Shown here piece by piece: positions 32,566 to 44,252 of a DNA stretch of 63,588 nt. The DNA is from Chara braunii (lineage: Eukaryota; Streptophyta; Charophyceae; Charales; Characeae). The notes below the pieces were generated by a model, which did no database searches, was not told the DNA's origin, and was given only the letters and a program-made list of their open reading frames with translations. The DNA is taken from positions 462,767-526,354 of the forward strand of contig BFEA01000184.1 in assembly GCA_003427395.1 (NCBI GenBank). Direction: 5' to 3'. How positions within the stretch are numbered: the first letter of the stretch is position 1; each line of letters begins with the position of its first letter. Both the position numbers and the translations under genes were made by a program.

Positions 32566-33906
32566 GTGATCTATGAGAGGGAGGACGATGATTTCGAAGA
32601 AAGCGAGATTAAGGAGGTTTTTCGAGCAGAAGAGCATGATGGGGTTTATCTTGAACTCGGAATACTTCTTTCGTGCGAAATGAGAGAAAGAGATGCCAGC
32701 GAGAAAGTCTTGAAGATGAGACCGAGCTTTCTGGTAAGGGATGGTCACCTATTCATGAAGAGCAAGGGGAGGAATTCCAGGAGGGTAGTCTGTGGGATCG
32801 CTCGTCAGATCGATGTCATGGCCGCCCTGCACGACGGCACAGCTGGAGGGCACAGGAGTACTGACACAACGTATCTCAAGATACACGAATTGTACTATTG
32901 GGATGGTATGGGGAAAATGATCAATGATTATTGCAAATCTTGCGTTCCATGTTAGGAGCGATTTTCCCTTAGGCCAAGGGAGCCGCTTCACCCAAGATAC
33001 GTTCATGAGGTTGGAGCCGTCGTACATCTGGACCTGCTAGTAATGCCGTTGGGGATAGTGGGATTTAACTTCATCTTTGATGCATGCGATAACCTCTTCG
33101 GGTTTGTGGACGGAAGGGCTATTCGCACCGAGACTGGCGATACGCTAGCGCGATGCATCGAGGAATATTACCTCCGATACCCCATTGTCTCCAGATTTGT
33201 CATGGACAGGGGGTCTGAATTCACCAGTGCAGAGGTAAAAGCACTCTTGAAGAGGTACGGGGTGATTGCTGAGTATACTACTGCAGCACACCCTCAAGCA
33301 AATGCACCGGTGGAGAGAGGACACAACACCATCTCGAACCTTCTGGCAAAATGGACCAGTGGGAGGCCAAATCAGTGGCCAGATTTTTTGAGAGTGGACT
33401 TTTTTGTAGACAACATCACCGTGAGGAGGAACACCGGTTATGCGCCAGCCACGCTATGGTATGGCGGGCATGCAACGTTTCCTATCGAGAGCTTCCTGAA
33501 GACATGGAAGCGGCAGGACCTCGAGTCAGAGTTGACGTTCGAGGAACTGCTCGATTTAAGGGCGCGTCAGATCGGAGCCATAGAGGACAGGATTGAAGGA
33601 GCAGCGAGTAAGGTGGTATATAACCGGGCACAGGATAAGTTCAGGTGGGACAAGATGGCAAGAGTGAGGAAGGAGCCACTCAAAGTGGGTGACACGGTGC
33701 TGTTGTACGACTCGTCCCTTGAGAAACAATGGTCACGAAAGTTGGATAAGCGGTGGTTGGGACCGTACAAGGTGGCAAGAGTTGGAGAGCATGGCGTGTA
33801 CCAAATTGAGGAAATGGATGGAACAGCCTGGAGAGATTGGGATTCAGGCTCGAGGCTGAAGAAGTTTGTTGCTCGAGATGAGGTGAGCCCAAATCTTACA
33901 GGCTAG
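32566..33906 (+). pseudogene. integrase of the giant element
   Basis: Same frame as the RT. The HHCC zinc domain is visible at about 32827-32952 (LHDGTAGGHRST, then CKSCVPC), followed by a TAG at 32953. The catalytic core has Asp at 33031 (VHLDLL), Asp at 33205 (VMDRGSEF) and Glu at 33313 (PVERGHNT); the last two are exactly 36 codons apart, the D-X35-E spacing. A GPY/F-type module (WLGPYKVARV) is near 33755, and no chromodomain follows. It ends at TAG 33904. Confidence 0.93.
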
Positions 33907-34069
33907 AAGTCCTTTCCTGCTAAGTATTTTGCGCTTAATAGAGATATTAGTTATATTGTATAGATAGTCGCTAGGATGGTCTGACAGACTATAGAATTGG
34001 AATAGGTGTTTATGTGTATGTATGCATATACAGATGGATAGGTTAGGTGGGATGGGATGTGTATGTCTC

Positions 34070-34309
34070 NNNNNNNNNNNNNNNNNNNNNNNNNNNNNNN
34101 NNNNNNNNNNNNNNNNNNNNNNNNNNNNNNNNNNNNNNNNNNNNNNNNNNNNNNNNNNNNNNNNNNNNNNNNNNNNNNNNNNNNNNNNNNNNNNNNNNNN
34201 NNNNNNNNNNNNNNNNNNNNNNNNNNNNNNNNNNNNNNNNNNNNNNNNNNNNNNNNNNNNNNNNNNNNNNNNNNNNNNNNNNNNNNNNNNNNNNNNNNNN
34301 NNNNNNNNN
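34070..34309. other. assembly gap of 240 N
   Basis: Run of N. The sequence just after it repeats with an offset of 87 bp (GAGAGGTAYGTGGAGAGGGC at 34310 and 34397), so an unresolved tandem repeat probably caused the gap. Confidence 1.
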
Positions 34310-36501
34310 GAGAGGTATGTGGAGAGGGCGAACTATTTCTGATCGAGTTCCAACGGCACGCGAGCGAGTTTGGATGGGATGGAGCGAGGATGTTGCGAGA
34401 GGTACGTGGAGAGGGCGAATGGGCTGAGCCCATTGCCAAGTACGTGCAGGAGTCAGCGACCTGGACGGAGTTTGAGAGGAGAATGGAGGGACTACACCCA
34501 TCACCCGTGGGGAGAGATGGAGTACCGATCCGATTTGATGGGACGAACGTGGATGAGTTCCTGTGGGCATACGAGCGTTTTGCAGATGAGCGAAACATCG
34601 CACCAGAGGGAAGGATGACAGGATTCATCCAGTTCGTAAGGAGGTCCATCAGACAGTTTGTCAAGAGCGTTGTGGAGAGGGTTGTGCACTGGGGGGATTG
34701 CAGGCAATTGTTGAGGGGCTACTACACTCCAGCGCGTCAGGCAGAGGAAAGGAGGAGTCTGGAAAGGAAAAGGAAGGAACCAGAGGCTGAGGGTAGAAGG
34801 ACCTTCGAGAGAGGTGCCTCGTCCAGATCTCAGGAGGGTAAGAGGAGAAGGGAGCATGCCACCCGCAGGATGGAGAGAAGTGGGGAGCTGCCAGCTGAGA
34901 GGAGTCAGAGGAGGAGAGAGTCAGAGGTGCCTGAGGCTACTCCTCAGTCTATTCAGAGGCAAGAGGATCAGTCTATGGTAGAAGTAAGACAGGAGGCACC
35001 CCGTGAGCTGACAGAACAGAGGATGGATGAGGACCAGGCTGAGAGAGAAAAGGAGTTGGACAGACAAGAAAGGGTCGCAAGAGAACGAGAGATCAGAGCA
35101 GAAGTCAGGAGGAAGAACCTAGAGGAACTCCACAGGAGAGTGGAGCAAGGACAGCGGCCGGTGGACTTTAAGGACAAAAAGGGAAAGAGTGTAAGCAGCC
35201 AGTATGAAGAAGACCCTCCTCTACTCTCTGAAGCGTGGAAAAACTTTGATAGGTTGATGGGAGCTGCGAGAGGACCAGAGGGACCTCAGCAAGAGATGGG
35301 GGTGAAGTTGGTCTTCGCAGACTTGCTCACGTTGAAGGGAGTAATGAAGGAAGGATTTGCAGCCGCACGAGCATCAAATCAGAAGATTGGAGAGAGGTTG
35401 ACCAAGGTGGCTCAGAAGGCCTATGGTCAGAGGGTGGAATGGGAGCAGGAGACTAGGGATCTTAAAGAGAACCAGGAGAGACAGGATCGCGAGTTGCACG
35501 CAATGAAGGTGGAACTGGAAAAGGCTTGGGCTGGCAATGAGGCAATAAGGCAGGTGAACCAGACCCTCGACAAGGCCAACAAGGCTCTGAGGGTCTACCT
35601 GCAAGCTCAATAGGCTTCCTTCCAGGCAAAGGAGGTAAAGTGGGAGAAGAGAATTAAGGAGCTGGAAGCGAAGCTCGAGCAGAGGGCTCCCACAGCTTTG
35701 GTGGATTGGACTGAGGTCCAAGGATTTGAAATGAAGAAGCCACCTGCAGAGGAAGCTTTCAAAAGTGAGAAGGAGGAAGAAAAGACTGATCTACAGGAAG
35801 GAGAAGATGTGTCACTGTTAGACAAAGACATGTTACGGCCTCAGGAGGTGCACGTGGAAGAGAAGGCCAAGAGTGAGGAGTCTGAATGGCAGATGCCTTC
35901 CACCTTGGCACTCCAGCAGGCTCGCAAGGGACAGGATGTGACACAACAGGCAGAGATGGAGAGAGATGAGGGGGCACTGCCTGTCAATCAGATGGCTGCT
36001 GAGGGGCAGATGGTCCAGGGGAGCGAGGTTGAGGCTAAGCAGAGAGTAGGCCAGGAGACTTGTCAGGAGTCTACCACGCCTCAGGATATGCCATTGGCAG
36101 TAGGCTTGGAGGAGGCGTTTGGCTCATTGGCCACAGGGTCTGGTTCAACAGTTCGAGCGAGTGGGCCAGTGAGACAGACAGAGGAGAGAGCAACCTGCCC
36201 CACTCCATCTGAGACTCCCCAGCAGGAGGTTACGAGCGAAGTTACGACAGTTTCATCCTCAGTACTCTCACAGGAAGAAGAGAAGACGGCACAGAAGAAG
36301 CCTGAGAAGTGTTTCTACTGCAAGAAGGGCAAACACTTCTCTGATGATTGCCCCAAGTTTTATGAGGATGAGGCGAGAGGGTTTGTTACCAGAGTATCCA
36401 CTGGGATTTGGAGGGATAGGAATGGTAATTTGGTTGAGAGGTCTCGTGATGGTGGTAGGATTCAGTTGTACAGACAGATAGGTGAGGTGATGATTGACTA
36501 G
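34310..36501 (+). pseudogene. second gag-like ORF, 3' of integrase
   Basis: One long plus frame with a single in-frame TAG at 35611-35613. The start is hidden in the gap. The capsid-like part includes IRFDGTNVDEFLWAYERFAD (near 34530-34590), then RRSIRQFV and a long Arg/Glu-rich coiled-coil region (34740-35640). It ends with an intact CX2CX4HX4C knuckle (CFYCKKGKHFSDDC, 36310-36351) and GIWRDRNGNLVERSRDGGRI. It differs from the first gag in sequence. It could be a nested gag-only fragment, the start of another retroelement, or an extra ORF of this one. Confidence 0.75.
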
Positions 36502-38452
36502 GATTTGACATTAGGGTCCGGAAAGGTCTAAACCTTCGCATGAGTAAAATATCTTTGACTCTCTACTGGTAGGTGATTGTATATAGGAGGACACATGGAG
36601 GGTTGGATCACACCCATGTATATCAGTAGTGAGGGCCATTATTGAGATGTTACCGTCAATACTATAGACCTTCAAGACAAATTGTACATTAGATAACCTT
36701 GAGTGTGAGTTCGACTATCGTTTTTGTTCTTTCTTTGAGACTATATACATTACGTGTTTGTGTGAGTTACATTTTCTTTCTTTCTCTTTCAGAGTAGGAC
36801 ATGTGAGACTTGTGTGAGCAGTGTGAGTGGTGTGCAGAGTGTGTCCATACTTGGACATTCGGACTTTGACCTGTTCAGAACATTTTTGACTTCTTTGTAT
36901 TATACTTTGATTCTTCTTTGAGTGTGACAAGGGTCTTGCCTATTTTCCAAACCTCATGTTCCTTGTGTATATATAAGACTCAGACTTAATAGAGATTTGT
37001 GTGGTATACTACGCTCACATCAATTGTGGACTTGCCCATGTATGTGTAACTTTTGTGAGATGCTGTTATGATGGCTTGATCTGCACTATCCTTTCTCTTA
37101 ACTTAGGACTACCTGTCATTGTTACAGGTGAGGTACTAAGTACAGTTGAAGGAGAATACATATCACATGTGAGGAAACCGAGAGTCGAAATGAAACAGTG
37201 TTGTTGAATGGAAGGCCACAACTGAGAGTTGTGTCATTATGTGTGATTGAAAATGTGAAAGGAACTCAATGACCGGTAGAGTTCTTCCTGTACATAATTG
37301 GAATTATGATAGAGCTCTCTGATGAGATGCTATGATGATGATGATGAAAAATCTTGTGTGCAAGCAAAAGTCTGACAAGGAAAGACCAGAAATTTTGTGA
37401 GAATTATGAATGAAATTCTGGCAATTATGACGAAATTTTTGGAAAGGTGTCCCTATAAGACGTGTGACCTTGCCTGCCCTGATCAAAGCAAGGAAGGCAC
37501 GACCTTGTGGAATTATTAGTGGATTTGTGAGAAAAACACTATCCCTCAACGTCGTTCCGTGGGCGGTTGATATGTGATCCTTTGTGCATTTTGTGTGAAA
37601 AGAGAAGGCCAGACCACAAGCAGTCAGTCTAAGGGACATATTATGTGAGGCCAGGCTAAGGGGCTATACTTAGCATCGCTGGAACTGTAAAACCTAACTC
37701 CCAGCGAGGGCCGCTGACCGGCGCAACCTGGCAGCGGGACCATGGTTCACCAAAGGTTAAGTCCTGATAGGTCGGCCGCCTGGAGAGGTTTAACTAGAGG
37801 GAAGGTCATTGGGGTCGATGAGGTCAAGAGTCGGGACCCTTCGGGGTGCCAAAGTAAGAGAGATATGCTCATCGTTGCGCAACCAACGAGGGCACTACCG
37901 CTAATACAACAACGCGGTAGGCCGTGGACACGGTTTGATCAACCGTTTTGCGGTGGGCCAGGATGGAGACCTAAAAGCCGCCTGTGTTAGACTCCAGGTT
38001 GGGCGTTCCTTATGAGTGGATATTTGAACTAGTAGTACTTACCAATTTGGGGACTGGAGGTGCCCCGTATTTGAGAGAGGTCTCGGTTAGGGCCCGCGTC
38101 CTAAGTTATGACCCTGCTTGCAGGACGATGGCTAAATAGGACACCCAACGGTGAGCCGGCAGATGTCTAAGGCAAAGGGAGAGGCCTATCAAGCTACTAC
38201 CTGGGAGCGGGCATTACGCTGTAGTACGAAACACAGTATCCCCAGAGTCCGAGGCCAGGACGTGAAAGACCCAGGTTGAAACCCTGGCATTGGAACACTG
38301 TGACGGGGGTGGACTGATAGAATACCTCAAACAGAGTCAAGCCGGCTAACCGGATTCATCAACTTCCTTGTCAGCAAGATGTGATTTGAACTTTTTATAA
38401 CCTTTGATCTGACCGGCGCGACGGGGACGTTGCTTAATAGGGTCCGGAAAAC
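36502..38452. other. non-coding stretch before the 3' LTR
   Basis: No domain found. A TATA-like run TATATATAAG lies at 36968-36977, and short transcript-like features follow, so it may be the LTR or 3' UTR belonging to the second gag. No partner copy exists in the window. No clear polypurine tract precedes 38453; the last bases are GGGTCCGGAAAAC. Confidence 0.5.
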
Positions 38453-39643
38453 TGTCGGCACCATTACCCTTACAAGGGTAATTGTGCGTGCTTCGTGCAC
38501 CTCGCAGAAGGTGTGATCCAGATGATACTTGAGAAGATGGCATATAGGTCGGCCAGCCGCAACTGACTCTTGGAAGTCGGGCGCGGCAGACGCAGGCATA
38601 GCTTGATTAGAGAGTGTGTGAGCATGCACTTTGTGGGCGTGCGTAAGTAGCTAGCCGTCCGCAGCCGTGGAAATTTTTTGACCAAGCCGCGTGGACCACA
38701 GTCTTGCGGTCACCAACGAAGTCACGGTCGGCATGGAGCTGGTCAGTAGGTTTACGGTGGTGAGGTTTCGTTGACTCGCTGAAAAACGGCGCCTTTGAGA
38801 CTCCACAGTAAGGAGGGTGTGAACACTAGAGCTCAGCTGAATACTAGCCAGAGGTCGGAGCCATCGGAGGAGTGAGAGGGAAGGCAATGCGAACGGAGTG
38901 TAGTGGAGATAAGTGTCGTGGTTTTTCCGGAAAGGCGGCGATAGAAAGTCGGTTGCGGCAGGCTATGAAGGCCACATGCCGCAATCACGACACGTAGAGG
39001 CAACGTACGTTGTGAGCTGGGCGACACCAACCTTCGAGATAGCAGAGCACGACCCCACAACGCCAGGGTGGAGGGGATAGGCCAGCACGGCACGTGTGCA
39101 GGATCACGGGGTTGAAGGATAGGCCAAGAAATGGCATGGGGCACCACTTGCAGGCCCAGGCCGGTTGACCATGCAATTCATATACAGGGTAGCCCGCACC
39201 CAGTTCAGGATTGGGCTTAGCCCTATAGGTTACATCACTGAGTTTTCACCAGGCGGATCCCGGGATCGAGGCCAGCAGCCAGCATTGGGGCAGCGGAGGA
39301 GCGTACTTGGGAGTGAACTGAGGGGTTGAGAGTCCCATGGGACTATCCCCCTTAGTTTTGATGAGGGGACCCGACCGCGGGCCCGGGAGGTAGGACTGAA
39401 GACTAAGTACTAACGGTTCTCCTCCCCTATCCGTGTTTTTAACTTCTATTTCTAGAATTTTACTAATATTTTTTTTTGTTTCCCATTCGGGACGGGGGCC
39501 GGCACTGGTCTATGGGGCCGGTTGGAGCTCAAGAGCCCAGCTCGGTGGGTACTCCATTGAACTGCTGAAATACCGATCCCACCGTGGAGCTGGTTTTATG
39601 CAGCCTCATTGTGTTTTTTTTAATGGACCTTCGGGACATCAAT

Positions 39644-39688
<45 letters not shown>

Positions 39689-39690
<2 letters not shown>

Positions 39691-39830
39691 TCACAAATAG
39701 AACTGCCCGGTAAACCGTAGGCAGAGAGAGAGAAGACGACAACAAACGAGGGGTTGTGACAAACTGTTTCGTCGGAGTTTCACCGACTCATCAGGAGGCT
39801 GAACCCTCAACAGTCTGCAGAATCCCCTCA
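39689..39830 (-). mobile_element. hammerhead-bearing insert in a TA microsatellite
   Basis: About 142 bp absent from the left LTR, where the TA run is uninterrupted. TA repeats flank it on both sides. Insertion into TA/CA microsatellites and possession of hammerheads are both known for Penelope-like elements, and short hammerhead-bearing retrozymes are known in plants, so it may be a terminal fragment of either. No RT is present. Confidence 0.6.
39758..39818 (-). ncRNA. type III hammerhead self-cleaving ribozyme
   Basis: Read on the minus strand. Stem III 5' strand GCAGACUGU (39818-39810), then the cleavage-site base U (triplet GUU, 39809). Stem I is GAGG/CCUC with loop GUUCAG. The conserved core CUGAUGA is at 39794-39788, stem II is GUCGG/CCGAC with loop UGAAACU, core GAAA is at 39770-39767, and the stem III 3' strand CAGUUUGUC follows. 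All core bases required in hammerheads are present. Stem III has about 9 pairs including two G-U, and GAGGGG/CCCCUC outside could extend it. A GUU site is permitted but less usual than GUC. Confidence 0.88.
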
Positions 39831-42253
39831 CATATATATATATTTTAGAACCTTGTGACGGAGGTGCTGTGTGGGCAGCAAAGGACCAGGTTGTTTTGTT
39901 TTGCTGCCGACGGCCAGCGCAGCGTCCTACTGGAAAAGGTGCAGCGTATGATCAAAACCATGTGAAAGACCTTAATTTAGCCGACCTCAAAATCCACATA
40001 TTTTGCAGGTTGGGGGTCGCAGTACGAGTGTGGTGTGGGGACCAGAAAGACAGTGAACTATGCCGGGGCGGAGGGGGGCCCCAGGCTGCAGCGGCCGGTC
40101 ACATAGGGCCACTCCCTACGTCGGCCTTTGGAAGTTCCCATGTGAACATCTGCTTTTACCTCTAGGATTCGCAACGTGGTGAAACAGACCTGGGCAGTTG
40201 TGGCCAGAGGATGCAACGCCCGCTAAGCTCAGGCTGCGGCGAGTAATGAGAGGTATGAATGTGAGCCAACCTACAGGGAACCGTGAGACAGTGAACTGTA
40301 ACTGCCAGAGTGAGGACCAACAGGCACCAGCGGAGAGGCTGTGTACCGCTGGTCACATAAAACCGCTCCCCGTTTGGCTGTTTTATTTTATTGTCTATTT
40401 TATTTATTTTTCTATTTGTTCTTTACATATATACCCTTTTGTCCCAGGTTGGGACACAGCCCAGGTGCTGGTTCTGGGGTTGGCAAGGGTATCAATAGGC
40501 TTAGTTCAGTTGGTACATGTCGAGCTGCTGAAGTACAGGCCTGAGTTGGAGCTCGGCTGAAAACAGGGGAGCAAAGCACTATGACCCTGTTTTTTTTGTT
40601 TTTTTTTTTGTACTAAGCTCTAGACGTGATGACCGCCACATTCATTCAGATTTCGTTTATATAACACTCTTGCGAATATACCCTCAGTCCAGACATTCAG
40701 TTTTTGTTACATAACCTTCAGCACGATTGAGGACTAAGGGGTAGTCTGGATTCGTTAGAATAAGGAGAGGCATAGAGTGCCAGGAGGCTTGAGTAGTGTG
40801 GGTAGGAGAGTATAAAAAGGTGGGAGTACAGCCTGCAATTTTTTTATGGAGGGATTGCGTTTTCTCCCATTGGTAGCAATCAGAAACGGTGGGCTGCGTT
40901 AGGAGCAGGGTCAGAGAGGAGGGAGAATGGGGAGAAAGTGAAGAGGATGAAGATAAAGACGGGGATGAAGAACAAAGGGGGAGAAGAAAATTGAAAATGA
41001 TCTAGTTCGCTCACTCCTGAACGAAATCAGGCGAATCAGACATCAATCTCGGGGTTTTGGGGCAAGGCGAATGTGATGGGAGTGTCAGTTTTGGTGTTAA
41101 GCTAGCAGATTGATCGGGGCAAGCATCAGAGGCAGCGCGGAGCTATGGAGGAAGCAAAAACGAAAAGAAGAGGAAGAGTTTTTTTCACTCGTTAGTGGGT
41201 GGATTTGGGCAAGGGAGGATGCTAAAAGGGGGGTTTTAGTAACTGCAAGTCGGATTATGGGGTTAGTTTCTGATATTAGTGAGTAGATTTGCACATCATG
41301 AGGAAGAGGGCAGCAACAACAAAAAGAAAAGGGAAGAATGAACCTGGACGTAGTTCTGCACCAGGTGCGTTCGAAGGAGGGAGAAAACAACGTGGAGATA
41401 GAAGCTATGGCAAAGAAGAAAGGCCACAGCATGCTTGTTCCTTGACGAATTTTGGCGGGAGAAGGTGCTAACCTGGGTTTTTGAGACAGGCCGAGTCAAG
41501 CGGTGTTAGTAGATTGACAAGAGAGTTAGTAGTTGGCGGGAGAGAAGAGGAAAAGTGTGCGCGGTAGTGCTGGAAGGAAGGGGAGTGGAAGGAAGTGGTT
41601 GCGCGGGGGAGAGGGGCGAAAAGGTAAAAACGGAAGACAAGATTTGATAGGGCTCTATCTCACTCAATTCTCAATGGATTTAAGCGAAATAAGAGTCTAA
41701 TCTAAGGTTTTGATGCACTACGAATCCAATGACATAGTTAGATTCTGCAGCAGGATAGTCGTTTCAATGTTGTGTGAGTCGGAGGCTGCGCTGCGCTTGG
41801 AACAGATACCGGAAGAAATCGGAGTGACGAAATTTTCTGCGTTTTTACATCAGCTTCATCAGATTCCTCGTCTTGTATATTCTGGCGGAGGGCAGTATGG
41901 CAGATTGGTGCTGCTCGCAATACATTTGAATGACATCCGGTCTTGACGCCTCAGATCTTGTGGTCCTACGGCTCGGATCCAGCTAATTTCCTCGATCCGC
42001 TTGGCTATCCCCGTAATGAACATCAAGGCCTTCTGGCTGGTCACGTCCGTCACATCTGCGTTGGCGTGGTCCTCGCACAGTTGTTGGGGCTTATTCGTGC
42101 AGACGACCTCTCGATCTGAGTGGTGCTCATCAGTACCATGGCATTTGGCCGATGATCACGACCGTGCTGTTCGCGACCTTTTGTTGTTTCATAGACGTCT
42201 CGCTCTCGTCCAAAAGATCACGGTAAGTCCTCTCCGAGGTGATGGCCTGTGCA

Positions 42254-42254
42254 T

Positions 42255-42311
<57 letters not shown>
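42254..42311. repeat. GA microsatellite
   Basis: Right-LTR counterpart of 20270-20319, with one CA interruption near its start. Confidence 0.95.
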
Positions 42312-42316
<5 letters not shown>

Positions 42317-43012
42317 TTACTTGGCTGGCTGGAGCTGCACATGGTAGCTTGAGGTCCGAAGCGCTGCACTTGGCCGTGTAGTAGTGGGAAGGCTGCCGCA
42401 GGACTGAAAGTTGAACTGTTACATCAGTGCGCCGTCCTCGGGTCGACTTGAGTACACGAGAGACAGGCCGTGGCATCTGTTAATTCGCCGACCGAAGAGG
42501 CATGAGCCCAACTGCAAATTACGTACGGATTAGGCGGCTGCTTTGACTAGTGAAGCGGCGCAGTATCGGGCTAAAATAGACGAAAAAAGGGGGACGACAG
42601 GACAATCGGAGCATTCCGCAGTTGTGGGGTTCTCCGTTTACTGTCCAGTGCACAGAGCCTTTTGACTGTAGCTTAATATGAATTCACAGCCAGTACGGGT
42701 CAGTTCGTGCATAACACTGTAGGCCTGACCGAGTAAGCAGGACTCTTTACAGTGTCCTACTACTGCAGCTACTGTGTCCTACGATTGTTGATGTCGCTGG
42801 AGTACAGACTTTGCTGGGCATAGGTCCTAGCTGATTAGTAAAAACCAGTCTATTGATGTTTTGATTGTTGCTTTCCTTGTTGTGCCTTCGATATGTGGTG
42901 AACGAGCTGTGTATTTGGCTGTGTAGAGGGGAATGATGGCTGCCTACGATCTGTGTTGTCTAAAGGCTTGGTTGAGCACTTGAGATGCACGGACTTAGCT
43001 ACGTCGTGTATT

Positions 43013-43558
43013 CTATTGAACAATTCTGATGCTGTAGTTAAACCCCTGCGCATGCAGCTTTGTGTCACCACTGTGTAGCATCCCAGCCGCTGGTTGTAGA
43101 ATCAGGGGGTGGTTTGCTGTGGCTATAGCTGAGGTTGTCAGCTTGGAAGAAACTGGAACTGCTGTTACCACGGGCAGCGGCTGTAGGGACTGTGATGACC
43201 GTTGTTGTGTGCATCGTAGGCTGCTGCTGTGGTGATTGTTCTTTATCCCCAAAGGGCTTTCGTGGCGGACTGGGTACGTTTGAGGCTCATTTGAGCTGCT
43301 GTGGGACTGTTGCAGTAGTATACCAGGCTGTTCCCCTTTACAGCAGGAGGCTATTGCTGCAGTCTGGAGGATCATCAGGCGGCTATCGACTGTGTGCTGG
43401 CTGAGCCAATTTTGAGCTACTTTGGGGCTGCTGCAACAGTATACCCCAGCTGTGCCTCTTTTCAACAAGACTGCTGCCGCAAGCCAGGGGGTCCACTGCT
43501 GTGCACCACTGTTGTACTCGGCGGTGCTCCTCGCAGCATACTGCAGAGGGCAGGGCAC
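43013..43558 (-). other. 181-codon open frame in the right LTR
   Basis: Same length and near-identical to the frame at 21015-21560. See that entry for composition. No function can be assigned. Confidence 0.2.
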
Positions 43559-44252
43559 GGTTCGCAGCTAAGAGTTACTGNCGNACAAAGTACTGACTCA
43601 CTTGCTGGGCACNGTCGCTGGGCTGGAAGTTGTTNCGTGCTACATACAAGTGANAGGGCTTGCCGAGGGAGACTGCGGAAGGTTACTGCTGCAGTTTGGA
43701 GATTCTTTAGGGGGCTGTTACTCTGCACATCGGNGATGATCTGACTGTTGCGTTCGNACTGCGTTTCATTGGCTGCCATTGCGGGGCCCTNANGAGATTC
43801 CAGACTTCAAGACCCTCTCATTGTGAGTTGAGTTGTCCCACTCTTGTATCTCGAGAGTCTAATCTGTCTACCTCTACCCTTCTTATTCTCAGTCTGGTCC
43901 GACGTTACGAGAGGAAGGCGGCAGGCGGGATTGCAACCCGTAGGTCCGCGCNAAGGCCTCTGTGGGAGNNTGCCCCACCGATTGNGGGAGCTCTGCCGGA
44001 GCCCAGGCGGGNTTCTGGAGGCAGGGAACACTCAGGTATAACCCTCGATTTACGCGTGTGATCCTATCATTAAACTATATTATCCTATTGCTATTGGCCT
44101 GANTGTAAGTATGACTGGAAAAGATAACTGTTCTTCTTTATTTGTTTAACTTCAGGACATTGTTTTGCAGAGTAAATTAACAACTATGTATTGATGTAAA
44201 TCAGATTATTGGAGTGAACTCAGACAACACAAGAGGTGTGATTATGTGGCGG

